Source: UBA2377 sp964525935 (lineage in GTDB: Bacteria > Verrucomicrobiota > Verrucomicrobiia > Opitutales > Opitutaceae). From it: a stretch of DNA of 64,000 bases. A program made the translations under genes and the position numbers. Positions 17,281 to 25,155 of this stretch are shown in pieces. Location of the stretch: NCBI GenBank assembly GCA_964525935.1, contig CAZGJZ010000005.1, forward strand, positions 124,001 through 188,000, in the 5' to 3' direction. The notes below the pieces were generated by a model. That model searched no databases and had not been told where the DNA came from. It saw only the letters and a program-made list of their open reading frames with translations. Every line of letters starts with the position of its first letter. The stretch's first letter is position 1.

Positions 17281-17868
17281 ATGACCGAGCTGCTCCAGCG
17301 GTTTTTGCAGGCGTTTATCCCCCTGTTTGTGGCGATCGACCCGATCGGGCTGGCCGCGATCTTTCTGGCGCTGGGAGCGAACACGCCGGCGCCGACGCGC
17401 AAGCGCATCGCCAACCAGGCGGCTTGGACGGGCGGACTCGTGGCGCTGGGGTTTCTTTTTCTCGGGCAGAGCATCTTTGTCGCGGTGGGGATCACGGTGA
17501 GCGACTTCCAGATCGCGGGTGGGCTGATCCTGTTCATCCTCGCGGCTCGCGACCTGATCCACTCGGCGGCGGAGGAGCCGGCGAAGCTGGCGCATGACTT
17601 TGGCGTGGTGCCGCTGGGCATGCCGCTGATCGCGGGGCCGGCGTCGATCACGACGCTGCTGGTGCTCGCGCAATCCGCGGCCATCGGGCTGGTCATCACG
17701 CTCGTGGCGCTGGCGGTGAACCTGGCGCTCGTGGTGCTGGCGTTCGCCTATAGCGACTGGCTGGGTCGGAAGATCAGCCCGACGGGCATGCGCGCGATTT
17801 CGAAGATTATCTCCATGCTGCTCGCGGCGATCGCGGTGAACATGATCCGCCGCGGCTGGGCAGGGTGA
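17281..17868 (+). CDS. MarC-family membrane protein
   Basis: A 195-residue integral membrane protein with about six hydrophobic segments and the family signatures LFVAIDPIGLAAIFLAL near the N-terminus and GMPLIAGPASITTLLVL in the middle. MarC proteins have no firmly established transport substrate; the old link to multiple antibiotic resistance was not upheld. The start is ATG 17281, just after the palindromic element. A nine-base repeat follows the stop. Confidence 0.9.
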   Translation: MTELLQRFLQAFIPLFVAIDPIGLAAIFLALGANTPAPTRKRIANQAAWTGGLVALGFLFLGQSIFVAVGITVSDFQIAGGLILFILAARDLIHSAAEEPAKLAHDFGVVPLGMPLIAGPASITTLLVLAQSAAIGLVITLVALAVNLALVVLAFAYSDWLGRKISPTGMRAISKIISMLLAAIAVNMIRRGWAG

Positions 17869-17889
17869 GTTCTACGAGGGAGAATTTTT

Positions 17890-17983
17890 TACCACGAAGG
17901 ACACGAAGAGCACAAAGATTCGGACCTAGGTGACCGATGAGCTGGTTTTGGACTTCGTGAGCTTTGTGCTCTTGGTGGTTAAA
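17890..17983. repeat. Nine-base-period inverted repeat between marC-like and M20 peptidase genes
   Basis: CCACGAAGG, ACACGAAGA and GCACAAAGA run at 9-bp period, and the complementary array ends CTTGGTGGTTAA. It fills the gap between two convergent genes, so it may serve as a terminator for both. Confidence 0.85.
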
Positions 17984-17985
17984 AC

Positions 17986-19227
17986 TCAGCCGGCGAAGGT
18001 CGTCAGGAGCTCGGCGTAGATTTTGGCGCTGGCGAGGAGTTCGCTGACCTTGGCGCGTTCGTTGATCGCGTGGTAGTCCTCGCCGCCGGGACCATAGCCG
18101 AGAGTCGGGATCTTCAAGTGGTGAGCGAAGAAATGCATGTCGTTGAAGCCGGTCGAGACGTTGAAAACGGTCTTCTCCTTCCGCACGCGGGTCACGCAAC
18201 CGGCCATCGCGGCGAAGAAGGGGTGCTTCGGCGCGTGGTAGCACGGGTGGTTGTCGGAAACCTTGGCGATCGTGATGCGGCAGCCGGGGATTTTTTTGGC
18301 GGCGGCGGTGAGCGCGGCGCGGAGTTCGCGCTCGGCGGAGGCGACGCTCTCGATGGCGAGGACGCGGCGGTCGATGGAGAACTTGGCGAGCGCGGGGACG
18401 GTGTTGATCTTGCCGCCTTCACCGGAGGCGAAGACGCCGCCGACGTTGATGGTGGGCACCATGGTTTTGCCTTCGGGAGTGACGAAGCGGCGGCGGGCGA
18501 GCTTTTGCTTGTAGCCGTCGAGCGCGAGGACGAGGGCGGACATTTTTTCGAGGGCGTTGACGCCTTTTTCCGGGATAGAGCCGTGCGCGGCGCGGCCGTG
18601 GACGGTGACTTCGAGCCAGACGACGCCATTATGACCGCAGCAGACGTTGTTCTCCTCGCCGCCCTCCATGACGATGGCGTAGTCGGGGCGGATCGGGGCG
18701 TTGGCCACGAGCCAGCCGGTGCCGAGGGAGGAGTCGGTTTCCTCGTCGGCCGTGAAAGAGACCTCGACGTTGAGCTTCGGCGTGGTGCGGGTGGCTTGGA
18801 GCGCCTGGAGCGCAAGGAGCAGGCTCGCGATGGAGCCCTTCATGTCGGACGTGCCGCGACCGTAGATCCAGCCGCCCTCGACGGTGCCGCTGAAGGGGCT
18901 GCCGTGTTTCCAGGCGCCGGAAACGGGGACGACGTCGTAGTGAGCGTTGAAGTGGACGGTTTTTTTCGCGCCGCGGCCGGCCAGCTTGCCGAGGACGTTG
19001 AAGCGGGGGAACGCGTGTTGCTCCGCGGGCAGCTGCTGTTTGAGGAGCTTTTGCGGGATGGCGTAGCGCTTCGTCTGCAGGCCGAGGGCGGTGAGCTCGT
19101 GGGCGAGATAGGCCGTGGTGGTGGCGTAGTTTTCGCCGGGCGGATTGACGGTCGGGATGCCGACGAGCTGTTGCAGGCGGCCGAGGAGGTCGGCGGCATG
19201 GGCATCGATGTAGGTGGCGGGAGTCAC
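17986..19227 (-). CDS. M20-family metallopeptidase (ArgE/DapE-like)
   Basis: The 413 residues show the di-zinc M20 contexts: FNAHYDVVPVSG, YGRGTSDMKGS, SFTADEETDSSLG, the dimerisation-domain stretch VHGRAAHGSIPEKGVNALEKM, and a late metal His in GEDYHAINER. Members deacetylate or desuccinylate N-acyl amino acids or cleave dipeptides; which one applies here is not clear. The start is a GTG. The TSUP transporter gene lies 15 bp upstream on the same strand, so the two are likely co-transcribed. The stop is 2 bp beyond the nine-base repeat. Confidence 0.9.
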   Translation of the reverse strand: MTPATYIDAHAADLLGRLQQLVGIPTVNPPGENYATTTAYLAHELTALGLQTKRYAIPQKLLKQQLPAEQHAFPRFNVLGKLAGRGAKKTVHFNAHYDVVPVSGAWKHGSPFSGTVEGGWIYGRGTSDMKGSIASLLLALQALQATRTTPKLNVEVSFTADEETDSSLGTGWLVANAPIRPDYAIVMEGGEENNVCCGHNGVVWLEVTVHGRAAHGSIPEKGVNALEKMSALVLALDGYKQKLARRRFVTPEGKTMVPTINVGGVFASGEGGKINTVPALAKFSIDRRVLAIESVASAERELRAALTAAAKKIPGCRITIAKVSDNHPCYHAPKHPFFAAMAGCVTRVRKEKTVFNVSTGFNDMHFFAHHLKIPTLGYGPGGEDYHAINERAKVSELLASAKIYAELLTTFAG

Positions 19228-19242
19228 GGTTTTAAAAGAGGG

Positions 19243-20010
19243 TCAGGCGGGACGGGTGAAGCTCACATACAGTAACCGCAGCAGCGTGAGCGTGACCATG
19301 GTCAGGAAGATGGGGCGAACGAAGCGAGCGCCTTTTTTCACGACGAGGCCGGCGCCGATGCGGGCCCCCACGAGCTGGCCGGCGCCCATGGTGAGCCCGG
19401 CGCCGAAGTTGACGCTGCCGTGGAACGCGAAGAGCGCGAGACCGGCGACGTTGCTGGTGGCGTTCATGACGCGGGTGAAACCGGCGGCGCGGGTGTAGTT
19501 GAAACCCTGGACCGCGATGAAGGCCATGGTCCAGAACGAGCCGACGCCCGGGCCGAAAAAGCCGTCGTAAAAACCGAGGCCGAGGCCGAACGCGGTGTAA
19601 AACCAAGCCCAACGGAGCCGCGGCGGGTGTTCGTTGGTGCCGACGTGGGGCCGAAAAATCGAGTAGAGCAAAATGCCGCCGAGCAGCCAGGGGACGAGCG
19701 TGGCAAGAAACCGCGTGTCGAGCCATTGCACCGTGGCGGCGCCGAGGAGAGCGCCGACGAGCGTGAGGAGAATGCCGGGCCGGCATTCGCGGAGCGTGAC
19801 CACGCCGCGGCGGATGAAGGTGGCGGAGGCGATGAGCGCGCCGAAGGTGGACTGGAGCTTGTTGGTGCCGAGCGCGAGCGGCACGGAGAGTCCGAGATTG
19901 AGCAGCACGGGCACGGTGAGAATCCCGCCGCCGCCCGCAACGGCGTCGACGAGGCCGGCGATCACACCGGTGAGAAAAAGCAGCGGGTAAACCCAGAGGG
20001 GCCAGTCCAT
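19243..20010 (-). CDS. TSUP/TauE-SafE family membrane transporter
   Basis: The 255 residues have seven to eight membrane segments and the conserved N-terminal motif VDAVAGGGGILTVP followed by LGTNKLQSTFGA, with a repeated-half motif GFYDGFFGPGVGSFW, both characteristic of the TSUP family. Members export sulfite, sulfoacetate or similar small anions. It is transcribed away from the cupin gene and probably with the M20 peptidase gene. The substrate is not inferable from the neighbours. Confidence 0.9.
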   Translation of the reverse strand: MDWPLWVYPLLFLTGVIAGLVDAVAGGGGILTVPVLLNLGLSVPLALGTNKLQSTFGALIASATFIRRGVVTLRECRPGILLTLVGALLGAATVQWLDTRFLATLVPWLLGGILLYSIFRPHVGTNEHPPRLRWAWFYTAFGLGLGFYDGFFGPGVGSFWTMAFIAVQGFNYTRAAGFTRVMNATSNVAGLALFAFHGSVNFGAGLTMGAGQLVGARIGAGLVVKKGARFVRPIFLTMVTLTLLRLLYVSFTRPA

Positions 20011-20108
20011 CGGTGGAGGATCGCTAAAACCGGGAGGAACGGAAGCGCGGAAGCGGGCTGCGGCTACGGGCTGGAGTTGGCGGGGCGGATGCGGTTGGCT
20101 GGGCCTGC

Positions 20109-20588
20109 GTGAATGTCGAAGCGGAAAAAATCATCGCCCAGCTCGGGCTGGAGCCGTTGCCAGTGGAGGGCGGGTTTTTCCGGCAGGTATGGGTGAGCGC
20201 GGCGCGGCTGCCGGACGGGCGCGGGGCGGCCTCGACGATCTGGTTTCTGCTCACGCGGGAGGATTTTTCGGCCTGGCATCGCGTGGATGCCGAGGAGGTC
20301 TGGCAGTTTCACTCCGGCGATCCGGTGGCGCATCTGCAACTCACCGCGGAGGCAGGCGGGTTGCGCGAAGCGCGCCTCGGCGGCCCGCGCGCGGCACCCT
20401 TGGTCGTGCCGGCGGGCGCCTGGCAGGCGGCGCGGCTGGCGCCCGGGCCGGGACAACATGGGTGGGCGCTGCTCACGTGCACGATGGCGCCGGCGTGGGA
20501 TGAAAAGGGGTTTGAACTCGGGCGGCGCGGCGAGCTGGTGCGGCAGTTTCCCGCGGCGGCGGATTTAATCGCGGCGTTGACGAGATGA
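20109..20588 (+). CDS. Cupin-like DUF985 protein
   Basis: The 159 residues match the cupin_5 (DUF985) family: LGLEPLPVEGGFFRQVW at the start, STIWFLLTREDFSAWHRV, EEVWQFHSGDPV, and PAGAWQAARL late in the sequence. The fold is a small beta-barrel; family function is not established. The start is GTG at 20109. It is divergent from the TSUP transporter and 40 bp upstream of pdxH on the same strand. Confidence 0.87.
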   Translation: MNVEAEKIIAQLGLEPLPVEGGFFRQVWVSAARLPDGRGAASTIWFLLTREDFSAWHRVDAEEVWQFHSGDPVAHLQLTAEAGGLREARLGGPRAAPLVVPAGAWQAARLAPGPGQHGWALLTCTMAPAWDEKGFELGRRGELVRQFPAAADLIAALTR

Positions 20589-20628
20589 TTTTTGACAGGG
20601 GGCGATGCGCGGACCACGCTCGCGGCCC

Positions 20629-21267
20629 ATGTCACTGGCCGACCTCAGAAAAGATTACAGCCTTGCCGGGCTGATGGAGAAAGACCTCGCGAAGGATCCC
20701 TTCCGCCAGTTCGACAAATGGTTTCAGGAGGCGTCCGCCGCAAAAATCGCCGAGCCCAATGCGATGACGCTCGCCACCGTGAGCCGCGACGGCCGGCCGT
20801 CGGCGCGCACGGTGTTGCTCAAGGGCGTGGATGGGCGCGGTTTTGTTTTCTACACCAACTACGAGAGCCGCAAGGGCCGCGAGCTCGACGCCAATCCGCG
20901 CGCGGCGCTCGTGCTGCCGTGGGTCGCGATGGAGCGGCAGGTGCTGATCGAGGGCGCGGTCACCAAGGTGACACGCGAGGAGTCGGCGGCGTATTTTCAC
21001 AGCCGGCCGCTGGCGAGCCAGCTCGGCGCCTGGGTGTCGCAGCAGAGCTCCATCATTGCCGGGCGGGCGGTGCTGGAGGACAGCCTGAAGGCGCTGGAGA
21101 AAAAATACGCGGGGCAGACCGTGCCGCTGCCGCCGCACTGGGGCGGCTACCGCCTGAATCCGGAGACCGTGGAATTCTGGCAGGGCCGCCGCAGCCGGTT
21201 GCACGACCGGTTGCGCTACCGTCGGGAAAAAGACGGCGGCTGGATCATCGAGCGCCTCGCCCCGTGA
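20629..21267 (+). CDS. pdxH: Pyridoxamine 5'-phosphate oxidase
   Basis: FMN-dependent oxidase that makes pyridoxal 5'-phosphate from the pyridoxine or pyridoxamine phosphate. The 212 residues carry PFRQFDKWFQEA, MTLATVSRDGRPSARTVLLK, GFVFYTNYESRKGRELDANP, and the C-terminal signature EFWQGRRSRLHDRLRYRR. ATG 20629 is chosen because it begins the family's usual N-terminus (MSLADLRKDY). Its stop overlaps the GTG start of the histidine kinase gene by 3 bp (GTGA), suggesting coupled translation. Confidence 0.95.
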   Translation: MSLADLRKDYSLAGLMEKDLAKDPFRQFDKWFQEASAAKIAEPNAMTLATVSRDGRPSARTVLLKGVDGRGFVFYTNYESRKGRELDANPRAALVLPWVAMERQVLIEGAVTKVTREESAAYFHSRPLASQLGAWVSQQSSIIAGRAVLEDSLKALEKKYAGQTVPLPPHWGGYRLNPETVEFWQGRRSRLHDRLRYRREKDGGWIIERLAP

Positions 21268-22844
21268 AGAAAAAACCTTCCCGTGCCCCGCGGCCCGCCA
21301 AGCGGGCCGCTGCCACTGAGCCGGCGACGTTGCTGGCCGCCGCGCTGCGGGCGCAGGCGGAGGGCGTGTTTATCGCCGAGCGGCGCGCCACGGCGGCGGG
21401 GCTGAAGATCATTTTTGCCAACGACCAGTTCTGCGCGATCACCGGCTACGCCAATTCCGAGCTGGCCGGCCGGGCGCACGGGTTCATGCACGTGGAGCGC
21501 GCGGACCGCGAACGCCTCGCCCGCTGGCTGCGCACGGCGAAGCCGAGCCGGCCGCTCAGCGGGGAAGGCTATCTCGCGCGCAAGGATGGCTCGACGATTT
21601 ATGCGGCGTGGAGTTTCAGCCCGATGCGCGTGCCCGGCGGGCGCTCGACCCACATCGTCGCCACGTATCGCGACATGACGGAGAAACGCAGCCTGCAGGA
21701 GGCGCTGGTGCACGCGCAGCGGCTCGATGCGGTGGGCCGGCTCGCGGGCGGCGTCGCGCACGATTTCAACAACCTGATCTCGGTGATCAATGGCTACTGC
21801 GAAATGCTCGCCGCGCACGTGGCGGAGATCCCGCACGCGTTGCACGAGGTGACGGAAATTCACAAGGCCGGGCGCAAGGCGGCGGTGCTCACCCGGCAGC
21901 TCCTCGCGTTTGGCCGCCGCCAGCCGATGGACGTGCGCGTGATCAACTTCAACCACGTCATCCGCGAAAACGCCGAAATTCTCGGCCGCCTGCTCGGCAC
22001 GGCGGGCCAGCTTGTGCTCGAGCTCGATGAGCGCCTGGGCAACGTGCGCACGGATCCCGCGCAATTTCAGCAGGTGTTGCTCAACCTCACCATCAATGCC
22101 CGCGATGCCTTGCGCGAACACGGCCGTGTGGTGATCAGCACGACCAACCGCGAAATCAAGAACAGCCCCACCCGGCGGCTCACCGGTGTGCCGCCGGGCC
22201 GTTATGTGGTGCTCACGGTCAACGACAACGGCACCGGCATGGACGCGGAGACGCAGAAACATCTGTTCGAGCCGTTTTTCACGACGAAGCCCGAGGGCAA
22301 GGGCACGGGGCTCGGCCTTTCGCTGGTTTACGGTGTCGTGCAGCAAAGCGGCGGCTTCATCCAGGTGCGCAGCGAGATGACGGTGGGCTCGACCTTTGAA
22401 ATTTATCTGCCGGAGCAGCGCGGCCCGGTTGAGTCCGGCGCCTCGAGCATTCCCTTTACCGTGCCGCCGCTGCCGGTGACCCGCGGCCACGAAAGCGTGT
22501 TGCTGGTCGAGGAAGACGACGTGCTCCGCAAGATGGTCGCGGGCATGCTGACGGCCGACGGTTATCGCGTGGTGGATGTCCGGAAACACGGCGACGCGCT
22601 GGCCAAGGCGCGCGCGTCCCAGGGCAAACCGGTGCAACTGCTCATCGCGAACATCACCGGCGACGGCGAAAAGCTGGCCAAGGCGTTGCACGCGGAGCGC
22701 CCGGAGCTGCGGGTGCTCAACGCCTGCAACCAAGGCGCGCAGCAGACCTTCGCGTGGTTGCCGCCCGGTCGCCAGACCTCGCTCCCCAAGCCGTTTGCGC
22801 TGAGTGAACTGCTCAAGGCGGCGCGCAAACTGCTCGATACCTGA
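21264..22844 (+). CDS. PAS-histidine kinase with a receiver domain lacking its phospho-acceptor
   Basis: A 526-residue soluble hybrid kinase: basic N-terminus, PAS domain (about 25-140, FANDQFCAITGY), HisKA with the phospho-His at 166 (GGVAHDFNNLISVINGY), HATPase (NLTINARDAL, VNDNGTGMD, GKGTGLGLSLVYGVVQ) and a C-terminal receiver-like domain (about 408-523). The receiver keeps the acidic pocket (EEDD) and the Lys of LPKPF (509), but the usual Asp is Asn463 in LLIANITGDG. It should therefore not be phosphorylated normally and may be a pseudo-receiver. The start is a GTG overlapping the pdxH stop. The ligand is unknown. Confidence 0.9.
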   Translation: MKKKPSRAPRPAKRAAATEPATLLAAALRAQAEGVFIAERRATAAGLKIIFANDQFCAITGYANSELAGRAHGFMHVERADRERLARWLRTAKPSRPLSGEGYLARKDGSTIYAAWSFSPMRVPGGRSTHIVATYRDMTEKRSLQEALVHAQRLDAVGRLAGGVAHDFNNLISVINGYCEMLAAHVAEIPHALHEVTEIHKAGRKAAVLTRQLLAFGRRQPMDVRVINFNHVIRENAEILGRLLGTAGQLVLELDERLGNVRTDPAQFQQVLLNLTINARDALREHGRVVISTTNREIKNSPTRRLTGVPPGRYVVLTVNDNGTGMDAETQKHLFEPFFTTKPEGKGTGLGLSLVYGVVQQSGGFIQVRSEMTVGSTFEIYLPEQRGPVESGASSIPFTVPPLPVTRGHESVLLVEEDDVLRKMVAGMLTADGYRVVDVRKHGDALAKARASQGKPVQLLIANITGDGEKLAKALHAERPELRVLNACNQGAQQTFAWLPPGRQTSLPKPFALSELLKAARKLLDT

Positions 22845-22858
22845 GGTCGGGACGCGGC

Positions 22859-23803
22859 ATGAAAATTTTCCTGACGGGCGCATCCGGTCTGGTCGGCGGA
22901 GCCTTTGCCCGGCTCGCCAGCGCGGCCGGACATGAAGTGACCGGCAGCACGCATCGCCATCCGGCGAAGATCCCGGGACTCGCGCGGCAACTGGCGCTCG
23001 ATCTGGCGGATTCGACGGCGGCGCGCGCGGTGCTGGACGCGGCGCAACCCGACGTGGTGGTGAACTGCGCGGCGGTGGCCGAGCCGCCGGCGTGCACGGC
23101 GGATCCGGTGGGCTCGGAAAAACTCAACGTGCGCCTGCCGGAGCTGCTCGCGCGCTATGCGGCCGGGTGCGCGCGGGCGGTGCGTTTGATCCACCTTTCG
23201 TCGGAGCAGGTTTTCGCGGGCGACCGCCCCACCCCGTTCGCCGTCGCGGATGCGCCCCGGCCGCTGAACCTTTACGGCGAACAGAAACTCGCGGGTGAAA
23301 ACGCCGTGCTCGCCGCCGCGCCCGGGCGCGCGGTCGTCGTGCGGTTGCCGCTGCTGACCGGTGACAGTGCGAACCGCCAGCGCAGCCTGCACGAACGCTA
23401 CCTGCTCGATTGGGAGGCCGGTCGCACGCCGCGACTTTATACGGATGAGATGCGGCAAACGTGCAGCGCGGCCGAAGTGGCGGGCATGATGCTGGCGCTC
23501 TGCGGTCGCCCCGACATCGCGGGCCTGCGCCAGTGGGCCGGAGCGGAATTGCTCTCGCGTTACGAAATCGGCCGCCGGATGCGGGCGCATTTCCGGCTGG
23601 ACGAAAAAGTCGCGCCGCTGGCGATGGCGGCGCGGGCGGAAACGCCGGCGGTGTCGGCCACGCGGCCGGCGTGCCTTGCGCTTTCGCTTGAACCGTTGCG
23701 CACGGAACTGGGGCGGGCGCCACAGACCTTTGCCGCGCAACTGGCCGAACTCACGGTGCCGCCGGCGAGCGCGGCGTGGTATCAAGCCCACCGCCGCGCA
23801 TGA
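22859..23803 (+). CDS. NAD(P)-dependent sugar-nucleotide reductase-like SDR (RmlD type)
   Basis: The 314-residue extended short-chain dehydrogenase has the nucleotide-binding motif GASGLVGGAF at the N-terminus, VVNCAAVAEPPACTADP, HLSSEQVFAGDR and the catalytic YGEQK near residue 140. The layout is that of dTDP-4-dehydrorhamnose reductases, but no other rhamnose genes are present, so the substrate is open. It begins 14 bp after the kinase gene, and its stop overlaps the next gene's start (ATGA). Confidence 0.85.
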   Translation: MKIFLTGASGLVGGAFARLASAAGHEVTGSTHRHPAKIPGLARQLALDLADSTAARAVLDAAQPDVVVNCAAVAEPPACTADPVGSEKLNVRLPELLARYAAGCARAVRLIHLSSEQVFAGDRPTPFAVADAPRPLNLYGEQKLAGENAVLAAAPGRAVVVRLPLLTGDSANRQRSLHERYLLDWEAGRTPRLYTDEMRQTCSAAEVAGMMLALCGRPDIAGLRQWAGAELLSRYEIGRRMRAHFRLDEKVAPLAMAARAETPAVSATRPACLALSLEPLRTELGRAPQTFAAQLAELTVPPASAAWYQAHRRA

Positions 23804-24537
23804 GCTCGAAAATGAAATTGCACACCCTGCCCTTCCGCACCGGCTCGGCGGCGGCCAACATGGCGTTGGATTTTTTGCTGCTCCAGCGCTACCCGCACGC
23901 GGCGGTGCGTTTCCGGCACTACGGCTGGCAGCGGCCGGCGTTTACGTTTGGCTACAGCCAGAAAATCGAGTTCGTGCGCGGGGCATTGCCAGCGGGTGAG
24001 ACGTTTGACCTTTGCCGGCGGCCAACCGGTGGCGGCATCGTGGATCATCGCGACGACTGGACCTACACGTTGGTGATCCCACGCGGACATCCGCTGGAGG
24101 AGTTGCGCGCGACGGAAAGTTATCGCGCGGTGCATGAGGCGCTGGCGGCGGCGTTGCGGCGGCAGGGCGTGGCGGCGGTGACGAAGCCGACCGCAGATGA
24201 GCCGGCGGCGGACGCGGGTGCGGAACCGGCGGCCGGGCCGGGGGTGTGTTTTCAGCGCGCGGAGATTTACGATGTCGTGCGCGAGGCGGACGGCGGCAAG
24301 ATCGCGGGTGCGGCACAGAAACGGAATAAGCGCGGGCTGCTCTTTCAAGGTTCGCTCTGGCGGCCGGCGGTCGGGCGGACGCTCGATTGGGATCAGTTTT
24401 ACGAGGATTTCGTCGCGGAGTTGTCGGCGGCGATCGGCTGCGAGGCGGAAGCGGTGCCGTGGCCGGAGCTCAATGAAGACGAGGTCGAGGGACTGACCGA
24501 GCAATACGCCGCCGCGGAGTGGCTGGCGCACCGGTAG
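23800..24537 (+). CDS. Lipoate-protein ligase A-like protein
   Basis: The 245 residues match the biotin/lipoate ligase fold: AAANMALDFLLLQRY, YGWQRPAFTFGYSQKIEF, LCRRPTGGGIVDHRDDWTY (the RRPTGGG motif), CFQRAEIYDVV, and GGKIAGAAQKRNKRGLLFQGSL with the conserved Lys. Proteins of this group attach lipoate or octanoate to E2 or GcvH lysines; the exact activity (LplA, LipM-like or other) cannot be fixed. ATG 23800 overlaps the upstream stop; ATG 23812 is an alternative. Confidence 0.85.
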   Translation: MSSKMKLHTLPFRTGSAAANMALDFLLLQRYPHAAVRFRHYGWQRPAFTFGYSQKIEFVRGALPAGETFDLCRRPTGGGIVDHRDDWTYTLVIPRGHPLEELRATESYRAVHEALAAALRRQGVAAVTKPTADEPAADAGAEPAAGPGVCFQRAEIYDVVREADGGKIAGAAQKRNKRGLLFQGSLWRPAVGRTLDWDQFYEDFVAELSAAIGCEAEAVPWPELNEDEVEGLTEQYAAAEWLAHR

Positions 24538-24561
24538 GTGCGATGGCCGCGCCCCGGCGGT

Positions 24562-25086
24562 TTACTCCGGCGCGGAGATTTCCAAATCGTAGAGCGCGAA
24601 GGCAAGCGAGCGGGGATCGCCGCCGCCGGGCTTCACGTCGCCGGGAATATCGCTCGTCAGGATGATTTCGGCGGACGGGCTGGTGAGCGTGAACGACGGG
24701 ATGTCGACGGGGCTCTTGGGTTTGTCGAGGTGGCCCTTCCACAGGACGAAGTCGCCGTAGCGCACGGTCACGTTGCGCGGGACGATGGAGTGAAGGTTGA
24801 AGCGGAGCCGCACGGACTCGTTGGGGCTGACCGAGGTGAGCCGGTGGAGACGGAGGGTGGCCTCGCCCGCGGACCACGACCAGCGGTGCTCGGAGCTGCG
24901 CTCGATCCCATAAAAGCCGGGGCCGGGTTCGGCCATGATCTGGACGCCGCCGCTTTCATAGAGGGCGAAGGCATACGGCGGCGGACCGGAGTTCGGCAGG
25001 GCAAACCAGACGCCCACGGCCAGGATGATTCCGGCGACGAGGGCGAGCAGGCTGTGGCGCAAGGCAGGAGGCATGATTTCCGGCAC
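24562..25086 (-). CDS. Membrane-anchored protein of unknown function
   Basis: The 174 residues have one N-terminal membrane segment (about residues 11-30, LLALVAGIILAVGVWFAL) and a soluble remainder rich in beta-strand-like alternation, probably periplasmic. No family is recognised. Phrases such as ESVRLRFNLHSIVP and LTSPSAEIILTSD suggest an all-beta domain. It follows the EF-hand membrane protein gene by 69 bp on the same strand. Start may be the first ATG or the one four codons later. Confidence 0.7.
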   Translation of the reverse strand: MPEIMPPALRHSLLALVAGIILAVGVWFALPNSGPPPYAFALYESGGVQIMAEPGPGFYGIERSSEHRWSWSAGEATLRLHRLTSVSPNESVRLRFNLHSIVPRNVTVRYGDFVLWKGHLDKPKSPVDIPSFTLTSPSAEIILTSDIPGDVKPGGGDPRSLAFALYDLEISAPE

Positions 25087-25155
25087 TATCGGCGGTGGCG
25101 GATAAACGGCGAGACGGAGTTTCGGTTATTTTTTATCCGCCGGCGTAGCGGATTT

